NCBI GenBank assembly: GCA_002373165.1
Contig: DFJS01000029.1
Location: 1 to 18,580 of the forward strand
Direction of reading: 5' to 3'
DNA: 18,580 bases
From: Ruminococcus sp. UBA3665
GTDB taxonomy: Bacteria > Bacillota > Clostridia > Oscillospirales > Ruminococcaceae
Shown piece by piece: positions 1-7,091 of this stretch. The first letter of the stretch is position 1; the number at the start of each line of letters is the position of its first letter. The notes beneath the pieces were generated by a model. The model had not been told where the DNA came from, ran no database searches, and worked only from the letters and a program-made list of their open reading frames with translations. A program made the translations under genes and the position numbers.

Positions 1-1251
1 GGAGTCAGAGCGGACATGTTGATGTCATAAACAGAGAGATCATCGAATGTCAGGTTATATTTGCCGGGTTCTGTCGGAGCTGTGAAGGTTACGTTGAAGA
101 CAACTGCATTATCGGCAGCAACGAGATTTTCGCCCTTGCTGTTATTGGTACCGGCAAACGTCATATCTGTGATATTATAAACAAATGCCAGTTCGCTGTA
201 AGCATCGCCATTAGCAGCTTCTTTGGCAACCGGACCTGCATCCATGCCCATCTTCATGATGTAGCTGTTCAAACCGTTCACATCGCCGGTTACCGTTACA
301 GGAATTGTAACAGTTGCGCCGGGTTCAACAGTTTCCTTGCCGATTACCCACTTGCCTGCGGAATCGGGAGCAACAGATTCTTTTTCAGTTTCTGTTTCGG
401 ACTCTGTAGGAGCAACGACTTCAATCCAGCCGTCTTCCTTTTCGGGAGTCAGAGCGGACATGTTGATGTCATAAACAGAGAGATCATCGAATGTCAGGTT
501 ATATTTGCCGGGTTCTGTCGGAGCTGTGAAGGTTACGTTGAAGACAACTGCATTATCGGCAGCAACGATATTTTCGCCCTTGCTGTTATTGGTAGCGGCA
601 AATGACATATTGTCGATGTTGGATACAAATGCCAGTTCGCTGTAAGCATCGCCGGCAGCAGCTTCTTTGGCAACCGGACCTGCATCCATGCCCATCTTCA
701 TGATGTAGCTGTTCAGACCGTTCACATCGCCGGTTACTGTCACAGGAATTGTTACAGTTGCGCCGGGTTCAACAGTTTCCTTGCCGATTACCCACTTGCC
801 TGCGGAATCGGGAGCAACAGATTCTTTTTCAGTTTCTGTTTCGGACTCTGTCGGAGCGAGAACTTCAATCCAGCCGTCTTCCTTTTCAGGAGTCAGAGCG
901 GACATGTTGATGTCATAAACAGAGAGATCATCGAATGTCAGGTTATATTTGCCGGGTTCTGTCGGAGCTGTGAAGGTTACGTTGAAGACAACTGCATTAT
1001 CAGCAGCAACGATATTTTCGCCCTTGCTGTTATTGGTAGCAGCAAACGTCATATTGTCGATGTTGGATACAAATGCCAGTTCGCTGTAAGCATCGCCGTT
1101 AGCAGCTTCTTTGGCAACCGGACCTGCATCCATGCCCATCTTCATGATGTAGCTGTTCAGACCGTTCACATCGCCGGTTACTGTCACAGGAATTGTTACA
1201 GTTGCGCCGGGTTCGACAGTTTCCTTGCCGATTACCCACTTGCCTGCGGAC
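1..1251 (-). repeat. 444-nt tandem repeats coding ScaB cohesins
   Basis: Three direct copies with a period of exactly 444 nt (148 codons) cover this stretch. The marker GGAGTCAGAGCGGACATG starts at 1, 445 and 889, and the module upper ends lie at about 361, 805 and 1249. Copies differ at few bases, including many silent sites, which points to recent duplication or gene conversion. The copy at 1-361 is cut by the window edge. Confidence 0.93.
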
Positions 1252-3809
1252 TTGGTTTCAGGTTTGGATTTCACTTTAATCCAGCCGTCTTCAGTCTGCG
1301 GAACAAGCTGTGTCATATTGATATCTTCCAGATCGATATCAGCAAACTTCAGATTATAAAGTGTGCCCGGTTCAGCATCAGCAGGAACCTGGAAATCGAT
1401 ATAGAACACATCACCGTCAGGAGCGACTACATTTTCCGGCTTGCTGGAGTTAGTACCGCCGAATGTCAGATTTTTGAGATTCTGCTGGAAGCCCAGTTCG
1501 GAATAAGCATCACCTGCGGAAGCACCGGTAGCCGTAGGACCTGCATCCTGAGTAATCTTAACAGTATAGCTGTTCAGACCGTCAGTATCGCCCTGAACGG
1601 ATACGGGGATTTTCACTGTTGCGCCGGGTTCAACTTCTTCTTTACCGATAATCCACTTAGCAGAAGTTTCTTTCTTCTCGTGATTGAATTCAGTTACTTC
1701 CGTTGTTTCAGACGGAGCGACTACTTCAATCCAGCCGTTTGTGGTCTTAGGAACGAGCTTGACCATATCAATGTCATACACAGACAGGCTGTCGAACGTC
1801 AGATCATATTTTCCGGGTTCTGTCGGAGCTGTGAAGGTGATATAGAAGACATCGCCGTCACCTGTAACAGTTTCGCCGCCGGCTGTAAAGTTTGTACCAG
1901 CAAACGAAAGTGTATCAAGATTATTCACAAAACTCAGATTATCGGAAACTTTGCCGTTGGAAGCTGCTGTAGCCTTGGGGCCGGCAGACTTGATATTGGC
2001 AATATAGCTGTTAAAGCCGTCAGTATTGCCCTTTACGGAAACAGGAATTGTTACAGTTGCGCCGGGTTCTACAGTATCGTTGCCGATAATCCATTCTGCA
2101 TCAACCTGTTTTTCCTTCTGTATAACAGGCTTGGTTTCAGTTTCAGACGGAAGTTCGTCAGGAACGGTAATCGAGCCGGGTGTCAGGGTAACATTTTCAT
2201 AGATTTGCTTTTCAAAATTAGAGAAAGTCGGCAGAGCATCGGGGTCATTGGTTGCATAAGTTACTTTGTAGACTGTGCCGGGCGCATACGTTACGCCGGC
2301 CTTGGGAGTCAGTACAATTGTAGCAGCAACCGCGCCGTTTTCAGCAATCTGATCGCTTTCGCCCATTGTACCGGCAATAAAGCCGTTGGCCTTGTTGGGC
2401 TGGAACTGACCATAGCTGTAGGCCTTGCCTCTTAAAATTTCATCGATGGCAAACGGACAGTCAGGATCTTCGATGGCCTTGCCGTCAATCAGAATCTTGA
2501 ACTGATAGCCGTTTGTACCGGGGTCATTGTAAACATAGACAGGCAGATTAATATAATCCTGTGCGAATTCTACATCGCCCAGATCCCATTCGTAACCGTC
2601 AGAAACAGGAGTCTGCTGTGTTTCAGTAGGCTGAGGAGCTTCTGTCGGAGCCTCAGTGGGAGCTTCTGTAGGTGTTTCGCCGCCGGGAACTGTAATAGAA
2701 CCGGAGGTCAAAGTAACGTCTGTATAAGTTTCCTTGTTATAATTAGAGAAAGCCGGTTCCGCATCGGGATCATTCGTTGCGAATGTTACTTTATAAACCG
2801 TGCCGGGAGCATACGTTACACCAGATTTAGGAGTAAGTACAAAAGTAGCAGCAACCGCGCCGTTTTCAGCAACCTGGTCGCCGTCACCCATGGTAGCACC
2901 TAAGAAACCGTTGGCCTTGTTGCCCTGGAACTGACCATAGCTGTAGGCCTTGCCTCTTACAATTTCATCAATAGCAAACGGGCAGTCAGGATCGTCAATC
3001 GATTTGCCGTCGATTAAAATCTTGAACTGAATGCCGTTTGTGCCGGGGTCGTTATACACATAAACCGGCAGATCGATGTAATCTTCTGCAAATTCTACAT
3101 CGCCAAGATCCCATTCATAGCCCTGGTCATGGTTAGACTGAGAAGGGGCCTCGGTAGGCTGAGGAGCCTCGGTAGGAGCTTCTGTAGGCTTTTCAGTGGG
3201 AGCTTCGGTAAGTTCTTCCGTGGGGGCTTCGGTAGGTGTTTCGCCGCCGGGAACTGTAATAGAACCGGAGGTCAAAGTAACGTCTGTATAAGTTTCCTTG
3301 TTATAATTAGAGAAAGCCGGTTCCGCATCGGGATCATTCGTTGCGAATGTTACTTTATAAACCGTGCCGGGAGCATACGTTACACCAGATTTAGGAGTAA
3401 GTACAAAAGTAGCAGCAACCGCGCCGTTTTCGGCAATCTGATCGCCGTCGCCCATGGTAGCACCTAAGAAACCGTTGGCCTTGTTGCCCTGGAACTGACC
3501 ATAGCTGTAGGCCTTGCCTCTTACGATTTCATCGATTGCAAACGGGCAGTCAGGATCGTCAATCGATTTGCCGTCGATTAAAATCTTGAACTGAATGCCG
3601 TTTGTGCCGGGATCGTTGTACACATAGACCGGCAGGTCGATGTAATCTTCTGCAAATTCTACATCGCCAAGATCCCATTCGTAGCCGCTTGCCGTTGCAA
3701 TGACCGCATCAGCCGGTGACAGGGCGCTCAGTGCAGAAGCCGGAAGCACCCCGGTTGTCATAGAAGCACACATGCACAGCGCTGTCAATGCAGATAATAT
3801 TTTCTTCAT
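1..3809 (-). CDS. scaB: ScaB-like multi-cohesin scaffoldin, C-terminus outside the window
   Basis: Secreted structural scaffold of the cellulosome; its cohesins bind dockerin-bearing proteins. The start at 3809 follows a GAAAGGA-type ribosome binding site. The signal peptide is about residues 1-26 (cleavage after PASA). Next come three cohesins opening with YEWDLGDVEF (about residues 43-188, 230-375 and 404-550), joined by PTEAP linkers. At least five cohesins of a second class follow, opening with W(I/V)IG and VEPGATV(T/K)IPV; their upper ends lie near 2100, 1661, 1249, 805 and 361. In this part the linkers change to Ser/Glu/Thr-rich (SETETEKE type). The frame is open through position 1, so more modules are expected; the family usually ends in a dockerin for cell-surface ScaE. 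A mix of ScaA-like and distinct cohesins is known for ScaB of some R. flavefaciens strains. It is the third gene of the cluster, 104 nt after scaA. The family is certain; the exact name rests on gene order and module plan. Confidence 0.87.
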   Translation of the reverse strand, partial: MKKILSALTALCMCASMTTGVLPASALSALSPADAVIATASGYEWDLGDVEFAEDYIDLPVYVYNDPGTNGIQFKILIDGKSIDDPDCPFAIDEIVRGKAYSYGQFQGNKANGFLGATMGDGDQIAENGAVAATFVLTPKSGVTYAPGTVYKVTFATNDPDAEPAFSNYNKETYTDVTLTSGSITVPGGETPTEAPTEELTEAPTEKPTEAPTEAPQPTEAPSQSNHDQGYEWDLGDVEFAEDYIDLPVYVYNDPGTNGIQFKILIDGKSIDDPDCPFAIDEIVRGKAYSYGQFQGNKANGFLGATMGDGDQVAENGAVAATFVLTPKSGVTYAPGTVYKVTFATNDPDAEPAFSNYNKETYTDVTLTSGSITVPGGETPTEAPTEAPTEAPQPTETQQTPVSDGYEWDLGDVEFAQDYINLPVYVYNDPGTNGYQFKILIDGKAIEDPDCPFAIDEILRGKAYSYGQFQPNKANGFIAGTMGESDQIAENGAVAATIVLTPKAGVTYAPGTVYKVTYATNDPDALPTFSNFEKQIYENVTLTPGSITVPDELPSETETKPVIQKEKQVDAEWIIGNDTVEPGATVTIPVSVKGNTDGFNSYIANIKSAGPKATAASNGKVSDNLSFVNNLDTLSFAGTNFTAGGETVTGDGDVFYITFTAPTEPGKYDLTFDSLSVYDIDMVKLVPKTTNGWIEVVAPSETTEVTEFNHEKKETSAKWIIGKEEVEPGATVKIPVSVQGDTDGLNSYTVKITQDAGPTATGASAGDAYSELGFQQNLKNLTFGGTNSSKPENVVAPDGDVFYIDFQVPADAEPGTLYNLKFADIDLEDINMTQLVPQTEDGWIKVKSKPETKSAGKWVIGKETVEPGATVTIPVTVTGDVNGLNSYIMKMGMDAGPVAKEAANGDAYSELAFVSNIDNMTFAATNNSKGENIVAADNAVVFNVTFTAPTEPGKYNLTFDDLSVYDINMSALTPEKEDGWIEVLAPTESETETEKESVAPDSAGKWVIGKETVEPGATVTIPVTVTGDVNGLNSYIMKMGMDAGPVAKEAAAGDAYSELAFVSNIDNMSFAATNNSKGENIVAADNAVVFNVTFTAPTEPGKYNLTFDDLSVYDINMSALTPEKEDGWIEVVAPTESETETEKESVAPDSAGKWVIGKETVEPGATVTIPVTVTGDVNGLNSYIMKMGMDAGPVAKEAANGDAYSELAFVYNITDMTFAGTNNSKGENLVAADNAVVFNVTFTAPTEPGKYNLTFDDLSVYDINMSALT
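2671..3690 (-). repeat. 564-nt direct repeat coding ScaB cohesins 1 and 2
   Basis: The block from about 2671 to 3126 recurs at about 3235 to 3690, an offset of 564 nt (188 codons), nearly base for base. It codes the first two cohesins of ScaB. The cohesin of scaA (about 4314-4756) is nearly the same protein but diverges more at the nucleotide level. The repeat is coding; it has no mobile-element features. Confidence 0.85.
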
Positions 3810-3825
3810 TGCACATATTTCCTTT

Positions 3826-3840
3826 CTGAAATATTTTCAG
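3826..3840 (-). other. Small inverted repeat next to the scaB ribosome binding site
   Basis: CTGAAA-ATA-TTTCAG read on the minus strand forms a 6-bp stem directly before the AGAAAGGAA ribosome binding site of scaB. It could tune access of ribosomes to scaB, but the stem is short and AT-rich, so this is only a possibility. Confidence 0.3.
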
Positions 3841-3852
3841 GACTTTAAAACC

Positions 3853-3879
3853 GTGTTCAGGCGGAAACCGCCTGAACAC
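3853..3879 (-). other. Intercistronic hairpin between scaA and scaB
   Basis: A perfect 12-bp stem (GTGTTCAGGCGG on one arm) closes on a 3-nt loop in the 104-nt gap after scaA. On the minus strand it is followed only by GGTTTTAAAG, a weak T-run. It is therefore either a leaky terminator or an RNA-stabilising or processing element that lets scaA and scaB be made in different amounts. I see no convincing promoter between it and scaB, which favours read-through from scaA. Confidence 0.7.
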
Positions 3880-3913
3880 AGTTCATACTTTTCGGAAAAT
3901 CCTGTGTGATGAA

Positions 3914-5719
3914 TTAGCCCTGGCTCGGCAGAGATGCTACCAGACCGATCAGGAACTTCAGGATTTCTACAGAGTCCTGACCGTTCAGGTCAGCTTCAGT
4001 GGAAGCACCAGGAGTTGTATTGCCTGCGCAGTTTGCAACTTCTACCTGATATGCATCCAGAGTCTGGTTGTCATACTTGGTGAGGAATCTGTTGAGCATT
4101 ACAACGTCGACAAGTTCAACCTTACCACTCTTATCTACGTCGCCGTACAGGTAATCACCAGGCTGAGGAGCTTCTGTGGGAGTCTCAGTAGGAGCCTCTG
4201 TGGGTTCTTCGGAAGGAGCTTCTGTAGGTGTTTCTGTCGGAGCTTCGGTAGGTGCTTCTGTCGGAGCTTCAGTAGGTTCTTCTGTGGGTTCTTCTGTGGG
4301 CTGTACTTCGCCGCCGGGAACTGTGATAGAACCAGGAGTCAGAACAACGTTTTCATAAGTAACCTTGTCATAGTTGGAGAAAGCAGGTTCTGCATCGGGA
4401 TCATCCAGTGCAAATGTTACTTTATAAACTGTGCCGGGAGCATAATCTACGCCGGACTTGGTAGTAAGAACGAAGGTAGCAGCAACTGCGCCGTTTTCAG
4501 CAACCTGGTCGCCGTCGCCCATGGTAGCACCCAGGAAACCGTTGGCCTTGTTGCCCTGGAACTGGCCATAGCTGTAAGCCTTGCCTCTTACGATTTCGTC
4601 AATGCCGAACGGGCAGTCAGGATCGTCAATGGACTTGCCATCGATCAGAATCTTGAACTGAATGCCGTTTGTGCCGGGGTCATTGTAAACATAAACAGGC
4701 AGGTCAATGTAATCTTCTGCAAATTCTACATCGCCCAGATCCCATTCATAACCCTGGTCATGGTTGGACTGAGAAGGAGCTTCTGTGGGAGTCTCGGTAG
4801 GAGCTTCTGTCGGAGCTTCTGTCGGAGCTTCTGTGGGTTCTTCTGTGGGAGTCTCGGTAGGAGCTTCTGTCGGAGCTTCTGTGGGTTCTTCGCCGCCTAC
4901 AATGATTGTGATACCGCTTGTAGAGGTCGGAACAACTTTGCCGGAACCGTCCGGATTGAAGAATGTAACAATTGTTTCGCCGTACTGGGCATGTTCATAA
5001 GATGTAGCATAGTCTACAGTATAAGTACCGGGAGCAATGTCATCTGCCAGAACTACGTTGATTTCTGTCATCGGGAAAGCTTCGGAATTTGTAGGATCAA
5101 TGAAAGCAACGCTCTCAGGTGTGTCTGTCTGGAGGTCATAAGTCCACTGCCAGATCAGGGATTCTTTGCCTGTGTAAGTGTCAGCCCATGTCCATTCAGA
5201 AGAATGTACATAAGTATTATCACCTGTGCAGGCTCTGTAGCTGCCTCTCTTGTTAGTACCGAATGTGCTGACAAAAGTTTCAGCAGTAAATTCAGCACCG
5301 TTTGCAGTGTAAGTAGCTTCGGCATCACCTGTAACAGCTTCTGCAAGGTTTGCACCCTTCAGGCCGAGGTGAACGCTGGGAGAGCTTGTCTGGAACTGTG
5401 CACCAACCATCTGCAGGGAAGGATTGGCAGCGTCAGCAGTGATGTAAGCGTCAACGCCGAAAGAAGCACCAGCGGCATCAGCAGCACTTGCAAAAGTGAT
5501 GGTCTTGCCGTCAGCAGATACTTCAAACTTGCCTGTCTGTTCTGTTTTTTCTACAGTAGCCTTGTCGCCTTCACCTGTAGCACGATAATAAGTGCCGGGG
5601 TTGACCTTCATGGAAAATGCAACATCGTCTGCGGTGTAAACAGCAAATGCAGACAGAACGCTTGCGGACATACTTGCTACCATTGTGGCAGCTGTCAGTG
5701 CAGAAATTACCTTCTTCAT
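3914..5719 (-). CDS. scaA: ScaA-like scaffoldin: N-terminal module, one cohesin, dockerin
   Basis: Secreted primary scaffoldin of 601 aa. Known R. flavefaciens ScaA binds enzyme and ScaC dockerins through its cohesins and binds ScaB through its own dockerin. Order here: signal peptide about 1-27 (cleavage near AFA); module of about 28-275 that I cannot assign firmly; PTEAP linker about 275-320; one cohesin about 321-468 opening with YEWDLGDVEF and nearly identical to the first two of ScaB; second PTEAP linker about 469-522; dockerin about 522-601. The first dockerin repeat is canonical (DVDKSGKVELVDVVMLNRFL). The second (ADLNGQDSVEILKFL) comes after a long insert and lacks the usual acidic residue at loop position 12. 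ScaA of described strains tends to carry two or three cohesins; this one has one. The ATG at 5719 follows AGAAAGGAA. Confidence 0.87.
   Translation of the reverse strand: MKKVISALTAATMVASMSASVLSAFAVYTADDVAFSMKVNPGTYYRATGEGDKATVEKTEQTGKFEVSADGKTITFASAADAAGASFGVDAYITADAANPSLQMVGAQFQTSSPSVHLGLKGANLAEAVTGDAEATYTANGAEFTAETFVSTFGTNKRGSYRACTGDNTYVHSSEWTWADTYTGKESLIWQWTYDLQTDTPESVAFIDPTNSEAFPMTEINVVLADDIAPGTYTVDYATSYEHAQYGETIVTFFNPDGSGKVVPTSTSGITIIVGGEEPTEAPTEAPTETPTEEPTEAPTEAPTEAPTETPTEAPSQSNHDQGYEWDLGDVEFAEDYIDLPVYVYNDPGTNGIQFKILIDGKSIDDPDCPFGIDEIVRGKAYSYGQFQGNKANGFLGATMGDGDQVAENGAVAATFVLTTKSGVDYAPGTVYKVTFALDDPDAEPAFSNYDKVTYENVVLTPGSITVPGGEVQPTEEPTEEPTEAPTEAPTEAPTETPTEAPSEEPTEAPTETPTEAPQPGDYLYGDVDKSGKVELVDVVMLNRFLTKYDNQTLDAYQVEVANCAGNTTPGASTEADLNGQDSVEILKFLIGLVASLPSQG
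4158..4310 (-). repeat. 12-nt coding microrepeats, second ScaA linker
   Basis: Back-to-back 12-nt units code the tetrapeptide PTEA/PTET/PTEE between the cohesin and dockerin of ScaA. Such arrays gain and lose units by slippage, so linker length may vary among strains. Confidence 0.85.
4771..4893 (-). repeat. 12-nt coding microrepeats, first ScaA linker
   Basis: About ten 12-nt units code the PTEAP linker between the N-terminal module and the cohesin of ScaA. Within it a longer block (GGAGTCTCGGTAGGAGCTTC on the plus strand) occurs twice, so both unit-level and block-level duplication have taken place. The complement reads as a Val-Gly-rich open frame that is not a gene. Confidence 0.85.
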
Positions 5720-5749
5720 AACTAATTAATTCCTTTCTGTTTTGGTAGT

Positions 5750-5769
5750 CAGGCGTTTGTCGCCGCCTG
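5750..5769 (-). other. Leader hairpin upstream of scaA
   Basis: CAGGCG and CGCCTG pair over an 8-nt loop in the 124-nt gap between scaC and scaA. No T-run follows, so it is not an obvious terminator. If the promoter proposed at 5779-5806 is real, the hairpin sits within a few bases of the transcript's 5' end, a position known to protect mRNAs. It shares AGGCGG with the hairpin before scaB. Confidence 0.5.
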
Positions 5770-5778
5770 CCTGGGTTG

Positions 5779-5806
5779 AATATAAATTTTTTTAATTATG
5801 TCACAA
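5779..5806 (-). promoter_or_regulatory. Possible scaA promoter
   Basis: On the minus strand TTGTGA (5806-5801) and TATATT (5784-5779) are 16 bp apart, in the gap between scaC and scaA. The match is moderate. It would allow scaA to be transcribed apart from scaC, with initiation near 5772. Confidence 0.4.
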
Positions 5807-5843
5807 CAAAAGATGTCAGAATTGGCGGACATTGATCAAGCTA

Positions 5844-6638
5844 TCAAAGTGTAGCAATCAGGCCTACAATCTTCTTCATAATCATAAGAGATTCTTCAGA
5901 ACTGGGCACGCCGTCGCCATTAAGGTCAGCATTTTTCAGGCCCTGTTCGCTAAGGGCTTCTTTACCCAGAACGGCCTTATTGACTGTAATAACGTCAAGG
6001 ATGTTGATCTTTCCGTTGCAGTCAGCATCACCTCTCAGGCCTTCTGCTACCGGTTCAGAACCGACTACAACAGAACCTGCGGTGGCCGTTACTGTATAAT
6101 CAGTAATTGCGCCTTCTGCATTCATGTTGCCGATGAAGATTTCCGTATTGGGAGTCTGGGAGCCTTCATATGTTTCACGGTCAATACCCTTGATTTCTAC
6201 TGCATAAGTACCATCGGCTGTGCCGTCGTTTACTTTGCCGGAAATAGTCAGGAATGTGCCGTCCTGGGTTACCCAGTAAGCGGAGTCATCCAGAGCAACA
6301 GCATAAGTAACGGTAATAGTACCGGCTTCTGAATAGTCGGCATCGAATATTGTTACACCCTCCAGGCCTTCTGAAGCGTTAGCATTGACGATACTACCGG
6401 CACTTACGCCAGTAACTGTGATTGCAGAAGAGTCATATGTGATTTCAAACTCAGCAGCATTAACACCGGCAGCGGGAACCCCTGCCAGGCTTACGGCCAT
6501 AGTGAAATCAGCACCTGCTTTTGCTTCCACCTTTTCAGCACTTACGGTAACAGAATCGGCAGCGAATACAGTCTGTGCTGAGACAGCTGCCAGCATGGAA
6601 ACAGCGGCCAGTCCGGCGGCGATTTTCCTTACTCTCAT
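5844..6638 (-). CDS. scaC: ScaC-like adaptor scaffoldin: one cohesin plus dockerin
   Basis: Secreted adaptor of 264 aa, close to the usual ScaC size. Known ScaC docks on ScaA and, through its divergent cohesin, brings in a different set of dockerin proteins. Visible parts: signal peptide about 1-26 (cleavage after VFA); one cohesin about 28-195 (VEAKAGADFTMAVSLAGV at the start, conserved FEITYDSSAITVTGV); almost no linker; dockerin about 200-264. Dockerin repeat 1 is DADCNGKINILDVITVNKAV; repeat 2 is ADLNGDGVPSSEESLMIMKK. The cohesin differs strongly from those of ScaA and ScaB, as expected for an adaptor that changes specificity. The ATG at 6638 follows AAGGAGG with 10-nt spacing. First gene of the cluster, under the strong promoter at 6772-6800. 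Confidence 0.88.
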   Translation of the reverse strand: MRVRKIAAGLAAVSMLAAVSAQTVFAADSVTVSAEKVEAKAGADFTMAVSLAGVPAAGVNAAEFEITYDSSAITVTGVSAGSIVNANASEGLEGVTIFDADYSEAGTITVTYAVALDDSAYWVTQDGTFLTISGKVNDGTADGTYAVEIKGIDRETYEGSQTPNTEIFIGNMNAEGAITDYTVTATAGSVVVGSEPVAEGLRGDADCNGKINILDVITVNKAVLGKEALSEQGLKNADLNGDGVPSSEESLMIMKKIVGLIATL

Positions 6639-6701
6639 AATTAATGTTCCTCCTTGTCATTTGTTTGAGATTTGAAAAATAAATAAAAAATATACGCATC
6701 T

Positions 6702-6733
6702 ATAACGGACATGCAAGCATAATGTCCGGTTAT
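6702..6733 (-). promoter_or_regulatory. Leader hairpin with trailing T-run before scaC (possible attenuator)
   Basis: ATAACGGACAT (6702-6712) and ATGTCCGGTTAT (6722-6733) pair over a 9-nt loop, with a single bulged C. It lies about 30 nt into the predicted scaC leader. On the minus strand a T-rich tract follows after about ten bases (near 6695-6676). The shape allows partial termination before scaC, but the gap between stem and T-run is larger than in a typical intrinsic terminator. Confidence 0.45.
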
Positions 6734-6771
6734 ATTTTGTGACAAGTTCTGCCCCACATCTACTTACTGTT

Positions 6772-6800
6772 ATTATAGGACAAAATATCACATAAGTCAA
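6772..6800 (-). promoter_or_regulatory. Sigma-A promoter of scaC
   Basis: On the minus strand the -35 box is TTGACT (6800-6795) and the -10 box is TATAAT (6777-6772), with an ideal 17-bp spacer. Initiation near 6765 would give a leader of about 126 nt. This is one of the best promoter matches in the window and fits high expression of a scaffoldin cluster. Confidence 0.82.
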
Positions 6801-6869
6801 GAGAATTTCTTACATTTTGTACAAATCGCTAAAAACAAGATACATCCTTTGTGCATTATGCCAATAATT

Positions 6870-6885
6870 TTGAAAGCACTGGCAT
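6870..6885. promoter_or_regulatory. Candidate catabolite-responsive element (cre)
   Basis: TTGAAAGCACTGGCAT fits the Gram-positive CcpA box WTGNAANCGNWNNCAW at every fixed position except the G of the central CG. Its centre lies about 113 bp upstream of the predicted scaC start. A degenerate box can occur by chance, so the call rests on position and match only. Confidence 0.35.
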
Positions 6886-7091
6886 GAAATGGAAAATTTG
6901 TACACATAAAACGTTTTCTGTCCGAAACATTTTGTAAACTTTTCTCCTGCAATTATTATTATACACTATTTTTTCTAAAAAGTAAATAGTTTTTTCATGA
7001 TTTTTTCAAAATCATTGTTTTACACAAATTTGAAGGGCTTAATTATAAAGTTCTCACAAAGTCCGGGATTTTTTAAGGTTTTTTTAAATTT

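Larger units (their letters stand above)
6639..7091. other. Non-coding AT-rich control region upstream of scaC
   Basis: This 453-nt stretch holds no credible gene. From scaC outwards it contains the ribosome binding site, a T-rich leader, an inverted repeat (6702-6733), a sigma-A promoter (6772-6800), a catabolite-response-like site (6870-6885) and three TTTGTA-type boxes at 6816, 6897 and 6931. The part nearest the end of capA (6940-7091) is very AT-rich with short inverted repeats, such as the 8-bp arms at 6997-7015. I see no clear terminator for capA there. Confidence 0.7.

Noticed and set aside
1680..2435. 251-residue plus-strand open frame opposite scaB
   Set aside because: Antisense to cohesin modules of ScaB, with no start signal and biased composition.
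1..3690. Long direct repeats as possible mobile or integrated elements
   Set aside because: All copies are in-frame cohesin modules of one gene, without transposase, terminal inverted repeats or target duplications.
4158..4893. Regularly spaced short repeats that could suggest a CRISPR array
   Set aside because: The units are 12-nt codon repeats in frame with a PTEAP linker. There are no unique spacers or cas genes.
4176..5000. Plus-strand open frames with Val-Gly-Ala-Ser repeats opposite the scaA linkers
   Set aside because: They are the complement of the PTEAP codons of ScaA. The repeat composition keeps all frames open; no ribosome binding site or domain supports them.
4760..5725. 321-residue plus-strand open frame opposite scaA
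   Set aside because: Cys/Ser/Arg-rich shadow of the scaA coding strand, which has a signal peptide, a cohesin and a ribosome binding site. No family features in the antisense reading.
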